This document shows, piece after piece, positions 1-10,150 of a stretch of DNA of 64,000 bases. This stretch comes from Furcasterigmium furcatum. Taxonomy: Eukaryota; Ascomycota; Sordariomycetes; Glomerellales; Plectosphaerellaceae. The number at the start of each line of letters is the position of its first letter. Within the stretch, counting starts at the first letter, position 1. The stretch is from the NCBI GenBank assembly GCA_001599815.1, contig BCIA01000002.1, positions 1,309,831-1,373,830 of the forward strand, in the 5' to 3' direction. The notes beneath the pieces are model-generated. The model saw only the letters and a program-made list of their open reading frames with translations. It was not told where the DNA came from and did not search any database. Made by a program: the position numbers and the translations under genes.

Positions 1-1628
1 CTGTCATAACACTGAGGGGTGCTGCCAGGGCAGTCCGTCGGGCTGCTGCGCGGATACCGCCTTCTGCTGTGGTTCCATGACAGGGCAGGAGGAGGGGAAC
101 TGTTGCGCTCGCGGCGAGACTTGCTGTACTCCTAGCGACCGTAAGCCATATGTGAGTCTCGTGTGTTCATACGCCGCACGGCTCCTCGACTGACTCTTGC
201 GTTCTTAGTGCTGTGATGAGGACCAGACCTGCAACAATAGGGAAGGAGTGTGTGTCAACCCTACGTGAGTCGTCTGAGCCTTCATCAACAGGCCCAGCTC
301 CTCGTGCTAATCGACATGGTAACAGAGTTACGGTAACACGGACAAGAACAGAGTGGTCCACTCGTACCCAGACAGAGACGATCACCGAGGATTCTACAAC
401 CACCGCCGAAACCACCAGAACAGTGAGGTCGACGCGCCATACCACGATTTCAAATATCGAGACGGGCACTGTGACGGAAACGGAAACAGTCACAATCACG
501 CGGGAGCCCTCTGCAGATCGTGCAAGGCGCAACGTTCCCGACTTGCCCGCGCCAACATCGCCCGAACCTGCAGTAGGGGGACCGAGCCCTGTGGTGGATT
601 TTCCAGGCCAAGTGTTCGTTGTCAGGCCTGCCGCCAGCTTGGATGCCCTCGCAAATGCGCTTGCTCGCCGTGGAGTGACCATCGAACGGAGGGCCACCGA
701 GACAGCCACGGAATGGCGAACTGTCCAGTCTGTCACAACGGAGGGCACCGTAGTAACTACGGTGGACTGGCACACTGAGTGGAAGACGACTACTGAAACG
801 GACATTACGACTGAGACGACGTTTATGAACGCGAAGGAGACCGAGACCGAGACAACCACAAGGACAAGGTATGTGACCGCGGCAGTCTCCTCAAAGGAGG
901 AGGACCCCGAGTCTTCCACCGAGTCTTCGGCGGATCCTACAAAGTCTTCCGCCGACTCTTCCCGGGCTTCCACCGATTCGACCGACAGCACTACTGAAAG
1001 AGGGTCGACCGGCCAGAATGAGCCTTCAGAAAGTGCTTCGACGGCGGGCTCAGGCTCTGATTCAGGGTCGGACGGGCCGTCCCTCGCAGCCATCATCGGA
1101 GGCGCTGTCGGTGGCGCCGTCGGACTCATCCTGATCGCGCTGGTGGCTGCGTACTTCCTCTGGAACCGTCGAATGAAGCAGCTTGGCCTCGGAAAGCCCG
1201 GCACAGGAGGCATGGCACAGAGCATGACATCGGGCACAGACGGCGGTCCTCCCTTTATGCTCCCGTCCGAGCCGTCGGTCAGCCCCTTGGCTCAGGGCGC
1301 ATATTCGGCTCCGGGCAAAGGCCCGGTTGCGGCTGTTCAGGAATACTCCGGCGGCGGCTGGGGGCCGACGCCCACGACGCAGGAAATGTCGAACACGCCC
1401 ACGATACCACCTGCGCAGCTCGCAACCTCTCCGCAGAGCGGGCTTGCGTCGCCGCACGGGGAAACGATGCCCTCGCAGTTTTCGGGGAGCAATGGCGGGT
1501 ACGAGTCGTTTGACTACTACAGTCAAGGGTACTACATGCCCCCGAGTAGTCAGCCGAGCGACATCGCTCAGGAGCTATATTCCCCTGATAACAACATGAA
1601 CGCGCCGCCGGGGGCTGAGCGACGATGA
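1..1628 (+). CDS. Cys-rich, Ser/Thr-rich single-pass membrane protein (5' partial)
   Basis: The start lies left of the window. I read exons 1-151, 209-264 and 326-1628, with introns 152-208 and 265-325; the second has a GCTAAT branch. The visible part is about 502 residues. It begins with about 70 residues dense in cysteine pairs (CC, several times), likely a disulfide-bonded extracellular module. A long Thr/Ser/Glu-rich stretch follows, typical of an O-glycosylated wall-spanning stalk. One hydrophobic segment (about 1084-1155; AAIIGGAVGGAVGLILIALV core) is followed by basic residues and a Pro/Gly/Ser/Tyr-rich tail. The layout resembles fungal wall-integrity sensors (WSC/Mid2-like), but no named domain can be assigned, so sensor function is inference. 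The signal peptide would lie outside the window. Confidence 0.75.
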
Positions 1629-1998
1629 TGAGCGTAGGGCCGGCGGAGGGGTGTGTCAGCGAGAGGTGGCGATGAATCATAATGACAGCCCCGTCTGTAC
1701 ATTGATGTACGAGGGGTTTGCATCAGCGAGCATTCTCATTCCTTGTGTTTACCTTCAAGTCTACGGCGAATGGACAGTACCACGTAAAGGGTCTTCGGGA
1801 GAGGGTCCAGAACATAAACAGTTCAAAATCAAATTCCAACGCACGCCTATGTGGTTTACTTTCATGATATCCTCCCATCCCATCCAGGCAGCATATCTCA
1901 TCATACACCAATTTCCGTTAAAGACCGCCTCGCTCCGTCATTACAACTCGTATCATCTGCCTCAGCGGCCGTTCATACACCCCTCCCCAGCCGCGCGT
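1629..1998. other. Convergent 3' intergenic spacer
   Basis: This 370-base gap separates the stop codons of the membrane protein (+) and MCM2 (-). It should hold both 3' UTRs. I see no reading frame or RNA gene that I can support. Confidence 0.6.
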
Positions 1999-4769
1999 TT
2001 ACGCCGCCGCAGCGCCGGTGCGCCGGGACGACTGGCTCGTGCCCGCACGCCTGCTGACCTGCGAGCCGGCGCCGGCACCGGGGCGGGCGAGGGTGTACTT
2101 GGCAAAGGCGCGGGCGAGGGCCTTCTTGCAGCTGACCTTCTGGCTGCCGACGAAGCTCTCGACGGTGACGGCGATGGCGCGGTCGATGTCCTGCGAGGAG
2201 CAGTACTCGGAGAGACGCATGCGGCAGAAGGACTCGCTGATGCGGATGATGGCTTCGAGATGACGGACCTGGGGGGGTTGGTCAGCGGCGATGTCCGGGA
2301 GGAGCGGGCTTCCGGTGGGGAACTTACAGTGATGGGATAGGCACCTGTGGCGAGGGACTCGCGGCGCATGTCGGCGAAGAGGCGCGCGACCTTGTCCTCG
2401 TCCATGTGGTACAGCTTGGGGGACACGCGCTCGCGGGCGTAGACGATGTACTTCCGCAGCAGCTCCTGCGGGATCTCGGCCTCTTTCCTGGGCATGTCTG
2501 CCTGGGTGTCGTTCTGGGTGTCTTGCTGCTCCGAGTCGTGCTCGACGTCCATGGACTCCTGAGCAGTCTGGGTTTGCGCGACGGGATGGCTCCGGCTGTG
2601 CGAGCCGACGATGAAGCGCGCCAGGCGCTCATCCTCGGAGGGTTCAACGGTGTCACGGACGACGCAGAGAATATCGAAACGGGACAGGATTGGTTCCGTG
2701 AGCTCGACATTGGCGGAGAAGGGGATGGTGGAGTTGTACCGACCGCCCATAGGGTTAGCTGCGGCGATAATACCGCAACGAGCCTGCAGGGTCGTGACGA
2801 TACCTGCCTTGGAGATCGAGATGGTCTGCTGCTCCATGGCTTCGTGGATGGACGTACGATCCTGGTCGTTCATCTTGTCAAACTCATCGATCAGGCATGT
2901 TCCCTTATCTGCGAGCACAAGGGCGCCTCCTTCCAGTGTCCACTCGCTGGTCAGGGGATCGCGGCGGACACTGGCCGTCAAACCGACGGCACTGGCTCCT
3001 TGACCCGTGGCGAAAACAGCCCGGTGTGCTGTCTTCTCGGCATACTTGAGCACCTGAGACTTGGCTGTACCAGGATCACCAAGCAGAAGCACGTTGATGT
3101 CACCGCGGATGCGATGCTGGCCTCTGCCAGTCTTGGGTACACCGCCGAAGAGGGACAGCGCTACTGCGGTCTTGATGTCCGTGTGGCCGTAGATGCTGGG
3201 AGCGATCGAGTTGATGATCTTGTCGATAATGTTGGGGTCCCTTGCCAGCTTGCGGATTGCTTGCTCGTCCTCCTCCGTCATCCTGAAGCCAGCCATCTGG
3301 TCGTGGGCCTTGACGACGTTGTTGGCCTCCAGGACTGTGGCGAAGACTGGGAAGCCGTTCCTGTTGTTCAGCTGGGCATCATAGTTGTTGCGGTAGATGC
3401 CGGTGATTTCGATCTCCTCGCCGGGCTTGGCCTTGTCGATAAGATCCCAAAGCAAGATTACCTCTCTTGAACGGGGGAGGCGGCCAGCTGGCACGGTGCC
3501 GGGGGACTCTTGAAGAGTGAGCTTCTGGTAGTTGCGGTACACCGTCTTCTCCGAGTTGACAGTGAAGGGGCCTCGAGATTGGCAGCTCTGGCAGTAACTG
3601 ATCCTGACTTCGACATTGGACTCTTGCTGGAAAGGTCCCAGGGTTATGCCACACTTGGCACAGTCGAACTTGACGTATTTCAGCTGAGGGAAGACTCCGC
3701 TTCGGCGGGTGACGACTCCGCTAACGCGCACCAAGCAGTTCAGGTGAGACTGGCGCAATTGCCTGAGAGTGTAATGGACAGGAAGGTCGAAGATGCGAAC
3801 GTGGATCTCAGAGTGGATGCGCTCGTAGTCGGGGTAGTGCAGCAAGACGACGTCCATGGCGACCTCGTCGAAGAGCTTGAGCAGCCCCTCGGGAGCGTTG
3901 GCCAGGAAGTAGGCAAGAATGGCCTTGGAGGAGGACAGGTGGTCGTATGAGACCTCGAGAGTCTCGGCGTTGATCTCACCGAGAGTGCGAATGCGGTTGC
4001 CGTAGACGGAAGCGCCGCTCTCATCGGTGTACTCTGTCAAGAAGGCTTTGAATTCCCTCTTGATGGTCCTCTGAACGTAGGGCTGAGATACCCAGTCCGT
4101 CAGGCTAGCGGCCTTGACGTCTTGAAGAGCCTCAAGGGAAAGCTCTTCGTCCATGATATCAGCGTCCATATCCTCGTCGGGGTCTTCGTCGTAGGCGTGG
4201 CGCCGGCGACGTGGCTGGGCCGTCAAGTCGATATCACCCTCGTCATCCTCGCCGGGAAGGAAAGCAGCCGGAATCCTCTGTCGTCGAGCGACCTCGCGGT
4301 CTCTGCGGGCTAGCTGGGACTCGAGCCGTCTCCTGTCGCCGAGCTCCATCTCGTCGAAGTCACCCTCATCATCGAGGCCGATGCCCTCGTACCGGTCATC
4401 CTCCTTTGATCTGTAATCTTGTTCGAAACCCTCACGGAAAAGGTCGACGTCGTCCTCGGCCATCTCCTCAAGGTCATCGAGGTCATCCTGGACCTCGGCT
4501 TCCTCTTCAATGTCGTCATCCTCGTCACCTCCATGGGCGATGCTGAAGGCGGGAGGAGACGAGGGCATGGGGCTTGCGCCAGCGGCAGAGGAACTGCCCT
4601 CGCCATTAGTACGAGAACGCTTGCGACTCGATCGCGTCGGTGCGCCTCTGTTCCCCGAGCTCGGGTGGTTCCTAAGAGGAGAGCTGAGGGAGAGTCAGTC
4701 AGCATTGTCGTCGTCGTCGTCACCGACCAAGAAGCGGTGTAGCGGTTGCTGGGGAAAGACTCACCTCAT
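1999..4769 (-). CDS. mcm2: DNA replication licensing factor MCM2
   Basis: Mcm2 is a subunit of the MCM2-7 replicative helicase, loaded at origins in G1. Exons on the minus strand are 4769-4765, 4671-2328 and 2268-1999, giving 872 residues, the usual fungal length. The first coding exon is only five bases (ATGAG); joining it to the next exon gives an N-terminus with a basic NLS-like RSSRKRSR and then an acidic region. Visible features are a C4 zinc finger (Cys339, 342, 362, 365), Walker A GDPGTAKS (about 533-540), Walker B CLIDEFD (about 594-600) and the arginine finger SRFD (about 665-668). The last intron (2269-2327) is phase 0. Without it the frame runs into a meaningless Ser/Arg/Pro-rich tail. 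It is divergent from the UBR-box gene; two ACGCGT boxes and a CCAAT lie upstream. Confidence 0.97.
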
Positions 4770-4951
4770 TGTTGCGACTCTGGGAGCTGTTCAGTCGAAT
4801 GTACGCAGACGTCTCGGAATCGGACAAGTCAAGACGAACAGAAATGTCAATGTCAGTCAGACTGGGGTCTGGAAGTTGTGTGCGCAGAGAGGGATGGAAA
4901 GGGAAGAGGGGCCAATTCGAAAATGAGGGTCAGTCGCGTCTCAGGTCAAGA

Positions 4952-4957
4952 ACGCGT
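4952..4957. promoter_or_regulatory. MluI cell-cycle box (ACGCGT), copy 1
   Basis: A perfect ACGCGT palindrome, 183 bases upstream of the MCM2 start. This is the core site of MBF (Mbp1/Swi6-type) factors that drive G1/S genes in fungi. Binding here is inferred from the motif and the target gene. Confidence 0.6.
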
Positions 4958-4987
4958 CCAGGGGTGAGCGCGTAAAGTGGCGCTAGA

Positions 4988-4992
4988 CCAAT
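4988..4992 (+). promoter_or_regulatory. CCAAT box
   Basis: CCAAT sits between the two ACGCGT boxes, a layout compatible with HAP/CBF complex binding. A five-base motif is weak evidence alone; its position in a divergent promoter next to the MCBs raises its interest. Confidence 0.35.
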
Positions 4993-5000
4993 CATGGAGG

Positions 5001-5006
5001 ACGCGT
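5001..5006. promoter_or_regulatory. MluI cell-cycle box (ACGCGT), copy 2
   Basis: Second perfect ACGCGT, 49 bases from the first and 232 bases upstream of the MCM2 start. Paired MCBs are typical of strongly G1/S-regulated replication genes. Confidence 0.6.
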
Positions 5007-5264
5007 TAAGTGGAAGCAGCGAAATTATGGGGACGTGGTCAGAGCTTGGTCGCACTGACGTCTGGTGGGCAGGTGCAACCACTGCCAGGAGGCGCTAGGT
5101 ACGTACCGCGTCGCGCGCCCGCACCAGCTCCAACTCTGGGATGCAAGACCTCTCGTCACCATGATCCCTCTGCCTGATATCATCTTCCTGTTCGCATCTC
5201 AAGCCTGAACCATCGAGACCAGAGCTTGCACATACCTGCCCCTTGTCTCGATCCTCCAGCCGCA

Positions 5265-6957
5265 ATGGCGACAGAACCAACCCAGCCGACGTCGCAGCAG
5301 TCGACGGAGGGCGAGTCGACCACCCTCGCCCCAAGCCATGCGCGCAGCAACAGCTTCTCGTCGCAAAAGTCTGATGATTCCCAGACTGCTGCCGAGTACG
5401 TTTGCCATATTCCACATTCGTCCATGCTTCCGCTTACACCCGTTCCCAGCTTCATCCGCGACCAGATGCAACTCGAAGCCGACGCTCGCGAGGCCCTCCC
5501 ATACGTGCGTAACCCGTTCGACTTCCTGCTGCCTGACAAACCACCTGACCCAACCCCAGAGCATCGAGAACTGTACAAAGCTCCTCGGGCCTCTCAGGCA
5601 GGCGGTTTTTGCCTGCTTGACCTGCACGCCTGCCCCCAAAGATCCGTCCGAGACGTTCAGCCCCGCTGGCGTTTGTTACGCCTGCTCCGTCCAATGCCAC
5701 GGAGAGCACACTTTGGTCGAGATCTTCACCAAGCGCAACTTCACCTGCGACTGCGGTACGACTCGTCTGCCCGCCGACAGCCCATGCACCCTGCGCATCA
5801 ACCCAACGACCAACACGAAGGGCGGAGTGCACTCGGAAGAGCCCGATGTCAACAACAAATACAACCAGAACTTCAGGAACAGATTCTGCAGCTGCGAGTG
5901 TGACTATGATCCGTTCCAGCAGAAAGGAACCATGTTCCAATGCCTCGGCCTGGGCACGACAGAAACGGGTGGCTGTGGAGAAGACTGGTACCACCCCGGC
6001 TGCCTTGTCGGCATGGGGCCGCAGTGGTTTGAGCAGATGAAGAAGCAGGATCCGAAGCTAAAGGCCGAACAGCCCGAGAACGGTAACCTGCCCACCATCA
6101 GCGAGGACGCCGAGGCGCAGCCGGAACCCAACGCCGGTCAAGAAGACGAAGACGACGACCCGCCCATGCCTCCTGGCTTCCCGGAAGAGGAGGACTTTGA
6201 GGGCTTCCTCTGCCACAAATGCGTCGACTCGCAGCCCTGGATCAAGAAATATGCCGGTACCCAGGGTTTTCTTCCAGCCGTGTTTGCGCAGCAGAAGACA
6301 GTCGAGGAACCGGCCGCGTCTGGGTCTTCGACCAAGCGCAAGGCTGAGGATGAGATCGAGACCGCGGAGCCCAAGCGAGTCAAGGGAGAAAACGACGCAG
6401 TTAAGACTTCTGAGCCCGTCAAGGCAGAGGATCTGGAAGCTGCTGAAGAGAAGGGCGAGGAGAAACCACAAGCCCCGTCCGCGTGCAAGCTTAACACGCT
6501 GCCCTCCCCTCCCCCGGAGTCATTCTCTGTCTTCCTGACGGAACAGTTCCGCGACTACCTCTGCAAATGCTCGGATTGTTACGTCTCCCGGCTGAACCCG
6601 CACCCCCAGCTCCTCGAGGAGGAAGAGACCTACGAGCCCCCCCTGTCCGACGGTGCAGGCTCTGAGCACGGCGGCTCGACGAACGGCAGTGGCAGTCTCC
6701 TCGACCGAGGCGAGAGCGCGCTGCGGAACGTCGACCGCGTGCGCGCCATCGAGGGAGTCATGGCGTACAACCACCTCAAGGACAAACTGAAGCCATTCTT
6801 CCAGCAGTTTGCCGACAGCGGGCAGGCCATCGGGGCGGAGGACATCAAGGCGTACTTTGCAAAGCTCAGAGGCGACGATGAGGGGATCCGAGAGGCCGGA
6901 GAGGCGGCCGGAGGATCTGGCGATGGCGATAACAGGAGGGAGCAGAGCGGATATTGA
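5265..6957 (+). CDS. UBR7: UBR-box and PHD-finger protein (UBR7/Mlo2 family)
   Basis: Exons 5265-5395, 5450-5504 and 5560-6957 give 527 residues. The splices restore the family's N-terminal pattern (ADFIRDQ...EADAREALPY, then the first UBR-box cysteine). The Cys/His-rich UBR box spans about residues 67-138 and a PHD-like Cys/His cluster about 172-283 (CSCEC, then DWYHPGC, then CHKC). An acidic linker and a Lys/Glu-rich region with a basic KRKAEDE-type stretch follow, with a conserved C-terminal Cys-containing segment after that. The family (human UBR7, fission yeast mlo2) comprises nuclear, chromatin-associated putative E3 ligases; human UBR7 is reported to act on histone H2B. Substrate here is unknown. 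Intron 1 is 54 nt, in frame and stop-free. Confidence 0.9.
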
Positions 6958-7268
6958 AGGAATGGTGTTTGTCAACAGCTCGTGGCACGGCCAAAATGTA
7001 CATTACGACTTGGGGGCAGGGGACATGTTAGGCATATGCTGGTCAAAGGTACCAGAAGCGGCGTTAGGTTAATGTTGACATTGAATCTCAAGGCGGCAAA
7101 CCGGATTGGTGATGCGCCAGCAATTCAGCATTCCGGACTCTTCCTTTGTCGGGGAGAACACAGCAGGAGGATGGGCTCAGCATCAAGTGAGTCCTGACCT
7201 ATGCGACACTCGCACCGCGAAGTCTCTATCCCGGGCGGGAAAAAGTAGGTGATGGATGCAGGTGAAGC

Positions 7269-7272
7269 AAAA
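7269..7272 (-). terminator. Pol III terminator of tRNA-Ile
   Basis: TTTT on the minus strand, a few bases past the mature 3' end. It suggests that the split tRNA gene is still organised as a Pol III unit. Confidence 0.5.
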
Positions 7273-7276
7273 TGAA

Positions 7277-7406
7277 TGGTCAGTATGAGGGTCGAACTCA
7301 TGACCTTCGCATTATTAGTACGACTGAAGGGGGAATTAGCTTGTTGTACTGCGAGTGATTTTGATCGGAGGATGCATACCGCTCTAACCAACTGAGCTAA
7401 CCGACC
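7277..7406 (-). tRNA. tRNA-Ile(AAU) interrupted at position 26/27 by a 56-nt spliceosomal-intron-like segment
   Basis: The two halves make a complete isoleucine tRNA. The acceptor GGTCGGT pairs with ACTGACC (one G-T pair), followed by discriminator A. The D arm is GCTC/GAGC. The anticodon stem TCGTA/TGCGA encloses loop CTAATAA (anticodon AAT), and the T stem ATGAG/CTCAT is perfect. Between G26 and T27 lie 56 extra bases (7379-7324). They begin GTATGC, contain GCTAAT 12 bases before the end, then a pyrimidine run, and end CAG. A canonical tRNA intron would sit after base 37 and would leave the anticodon in the 5' half, which is not so here. A and B boxes are intact, and a TTTT terminator lies six bases downstream. 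Functional status is uncertain. Confidence 0.8.
7324..7379 (-). other. 56-nt GT-AG insert inside the tRNA-Ile gene
   Basis: Donor GTATGC (also used by BET3 intron 1 in this window), branch-like GCTAAT (as in patatin intron 2), pyrimidine tract and CAG end. Its length and branch-to-AG distance (12) match the protein-gene introns here. That it is a spliceosomal intron is inference from these signals. Confidence 0.55.
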
Positions 7407-8413
7407 GAGTTGGAATTTTTGGTTTCCCTGCGGGATTCAGTGTGAAGCGACCCGGCCCAAAGCCTACAAAAGCAGCCTCTCAGGGACCCAACTCAATGCC
7501 AACGTCTTAAGAAGCTGTTAGACATTGGTCCTGCGGGTGTCCATATAATGCTTTGAACTGTTGTTAAAATCAAGGACTCTGGTAGTTCCTCCAGAAGAGG
7601 AGAGTATTTCCCGAGGTCTCATTCCGGTTGTAACCACCTCATGGCACAGGGCCCTCCGAAAGCTTCTCCCCTGAATTTCTGGCCCATCGCAAGGGTGCGC
7701 GGCGTTGCGCCTCCCGAGGTTCCTCAACACATGTCTGGCAGAGGCCTGCAGTCTTGTGGCTGAAGCTTATTCCCATTCTCGATGCTTACCAGATGAGTGA
7801 ACCAGCTTGTGGCACCGGAAATGTTCAACGAACTCGGGTTTCCAGTCCATGGACTCGATGATATGATATCCTACTTTTCGGCATAGATACGAGACAAGAT
7901 AGGAATCAAAGGAAAATAGACGGGAGCCCAGCAGAAGTCAAGAAAATCGAGCTCTCAGGGGGCTGAGATCCAGGGCGGAAAGATCAATACACAGCGGTTT
8001 GAATCTCTGGCGACGCTCCCAGCTTTAACGGACTAATAAACTATCACGACAAGCCCCCATGAAGAGCTCTAGACGAGGAGAACCGGGATAGAGGACTGCC
8101 TCTCTCATTAGAAACCGAGTCCTGTCGAGGAACCCAGTCCTCTCGATGCCTGTACACCCTTTATCACCGCCACCACCACCCCCCTGACGTCAAAGATACT
8201 CCCAATCAGTGACGATGAAGACGGCCATGGAGGTTGTCGTTTGTCACGCGACACGGCGGGTCCATGGCAGAGAGAACGAACGCCTCTTTTGGCTCTCTTG
8301 TTCTCAGTCCTCCCTCGGGCTCTCCTCGTCTCTCGCCGTTCTTCTCATCCTCCATACCCTCCCTCTTCACAACCACCATTCGACAAAGCACCCAGTGAGC
8401 GACGGCTGTAGCC

Positions 8414-10150
8414 ATGGCAGCCGTACAAGTAGTATATAACAACTCGATCGCGATGCGAATGCGGGCCGAGAGAGCTGCGCTGGGCACCCGGCAACAGCTC
8501 CCTAGCGAGGCCGGGGGCCGCATCGCGGAGTCCGACAAGCTGCAGCGAGACATCAGCAGGCGACACATGATCTTCATGGCCCTCGGCGGCTCCATCGGCG
8601 CCGGGCTGTTCGTCGGGTCGGGAGGAGCGCTCAACGCCGGAGGACCGCTCAGTCTCGTTCTCAACTTTGCCCTCGTTGGCCTCGGCGTGATGTGTACCAT
8701 GGGCTCTCTGGGCGAGATGGCAGGTGTGTTCGAGCCGTATCTCCCGAGACCGAGAGGAAGAGATCGCTGACATGCCCGTCCCAGCCGCCTTTCCCATCGC
8801 CGGATCCTTCTACACCTACGCCACAATGTTCATCTCCGAGGCCTGGGGCTTCGCGATGGGCTGGAACTTCGTCTTCAACTGGCTCATCATCTTCCCCTTC
8901 GAGCTGACCTGCATCGCCTCCCAGGTCCGCTTCTGGTCCCGGACTTCCACCCCGCCATCGTCATCTGCCCGATCCTCGCCGGCCTCATCCTCGTCTCATT
9001 CCTCGGCTCCCGCTGGTACGGCGAGATCGAGCACGCTTTCGGCATCGGCAAGGCCCTCGCCATCACCGTCTTCGTCATCGTGGCCTTCCTCATCATCGGC
9101 GGCGGCGTCCCCTCCGACCCCCGCCACGGCACGGGCGCCTCGTACTGGCGGGACGGCCTGCTCCTCAAGAACGGCTTCTCCGGGTTCATGTTCGTCTTCC
9201 GCACCGCCGGCATGTCCTACGGCGGCACCGAGCTCCTGGGCATGACGGCCGCCGAGTGCCGCAACCCGCGCAGGCTCCTCCCCCTCGCGACCAAGATCAC
9301 CTTCTTCCGCATCGCCCTCTTCTACGTCGTCGCCCTCGCCCTCCTCGGCTTCTGCGTCTCCGCCGACGACCCCGAGCTCTCCACCTCCGGCCACGGCGCA
9401 AAGGTCAGCCCCTTCACCCTCGCCGCCCAGCGCGCCGGCATCCACCCCCTCGCCACCTTCTTCAACGTCCTCATCGTCATCGCCCTCCTCTCCATGGCCA
9501 ACGCGAGCATCTACGCCTCCAGCCGCGCCGTCCAGGCCCTCTGCGACAAGGGCATGGGCCCCCGCCTCGGCGCGAAGGTCAAGTTCGGCGTGCCCGTGTG
9601 GGCCTTCCTGCTCTCCTTCCTCTTCGGCCTGCTGGCCTTCGTCGAGATCGCCCCCGGCGGCCAGGCCATCTTCGACTGGCTCCTCAGCCTGTCCGGGTCG
9701 TGCAACTACTACACCTGGATCTCCATCTGCGTGAGCCACATCTGCTTCCGCCGGGGCTGGAAGGCCCAGGGCCGCGAGGTGCGCGAGCTGCTGTGGAAGA
9801 GCCCCTTTGGCGTCGCCGGGTCATGGGTCGGCCTGGTCATCTGCGTCGTCGGGCTCCTCGCGAACGTCTTCACAGCCGTGTTGCCTGTTGATGGGAAGCG
9901 TGATGCCGGTGCCATCGTTCGGGATAATATCGGGACGGTGATCCCTCCGGCTGTCTATGGCGGGTATCTCTTGTGGAAGAACCTGCGCGAGCCCGGACCT
10001 GCGGCCCCCATATTCAGGCGGCCGGAGGAGTTGGATATGAGCGCCGTTCGCCTCGGGGCAGATGAGGACGCTGACGCAGAAGCGGCACCAAAGGAGGGGA
10101 ACACACGCCTGGCTGCCATTTTCGGGGTTGGAGAGGCGAGGAGGGTATGA
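8414..10150 (+). pseudogene. Amino acid permease (AAT family) with a one-base frameshift
   Basis: A 12-TM fungal amino acid transporter of the plasma-membrane APC/AAT type. Exon 1 is 8414-8723 and the intron 8724-8784; exon 2 runs to 10150. The start of TM1 carries the family signature MALGGSIGAGLFVGSG, followed by PIAGSFYTYA. In exon 2 the frame is right through FELTCIASQVRFW (to 8936), but the continuation PDFHPAIVIC is in another frame. One base is missing near 8937, and no intron fits because the matching parts abut. The rest, including MSYGGTELLGMTAAE and the late TM segments, is open to 10150. It is either a recent pseudogene or a sequence error (perhaps a G lost from TGG/TCCC). A TATATAA lies inside the first codons, so ATG 8453 or 8459 is a possible start. 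Confidence 0.8.

Larger units (their letters stand above)
4770..5264. promoter_or_regulatory. Divergent promoter of MCM2 and the UBR7-like gene
   Basis: This 495-base spacer lies between the start codons of MCM2 (-) and the UBR-box/PHD gene (+). It contains two ACGCGT palindromes and a CCAAT box, listed separately. No coding segment is supported inside it. Confidence 0.7.
6958..8413. other. Intergenic spacer holding the tRNA-Ile gene
   Basis: About 1.45 kb between the UBR7-like gene and the permease. Apart from the tRNA-Ile gene (7277-7406, minus) and its T-run, I see only short frames without recognisable content. The 3' kilobase is presumably the permease promoter. Confidence 0.5.

Noticed and set aside
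213..1237. Long opposite-strand and alternate-frame readings over the membrane protein
   Set aside because: They mirror the Thr/Ser-rich repeats of the true frame (Val/Ser-rich antisense), have no start context and no domain.
1962..2268. Direct continuation of the MCM2 frame past 2328 into a Ser/Arg/Pro-rich tail
   Set aside because: A GTAAGT donor and CAG acceptor restore the conserved MCM2 C-terminus ending at 1999; the read-through tail is intron plus wrong frame.
7324..7379. Canonical (position 37/38) tRNA intron for the tRNA-Ile
   Set aside because: The 5' half lacks any strand that pairs with TGCGA and lacks an anticodon; the complete anticodon arm lies 3' of the insert.
8996..9739. 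247-codon minus-strand frame rich in Glu/Gly/Ala
   Set aside because: Antisense shadow of the GC3-rich permease exon.
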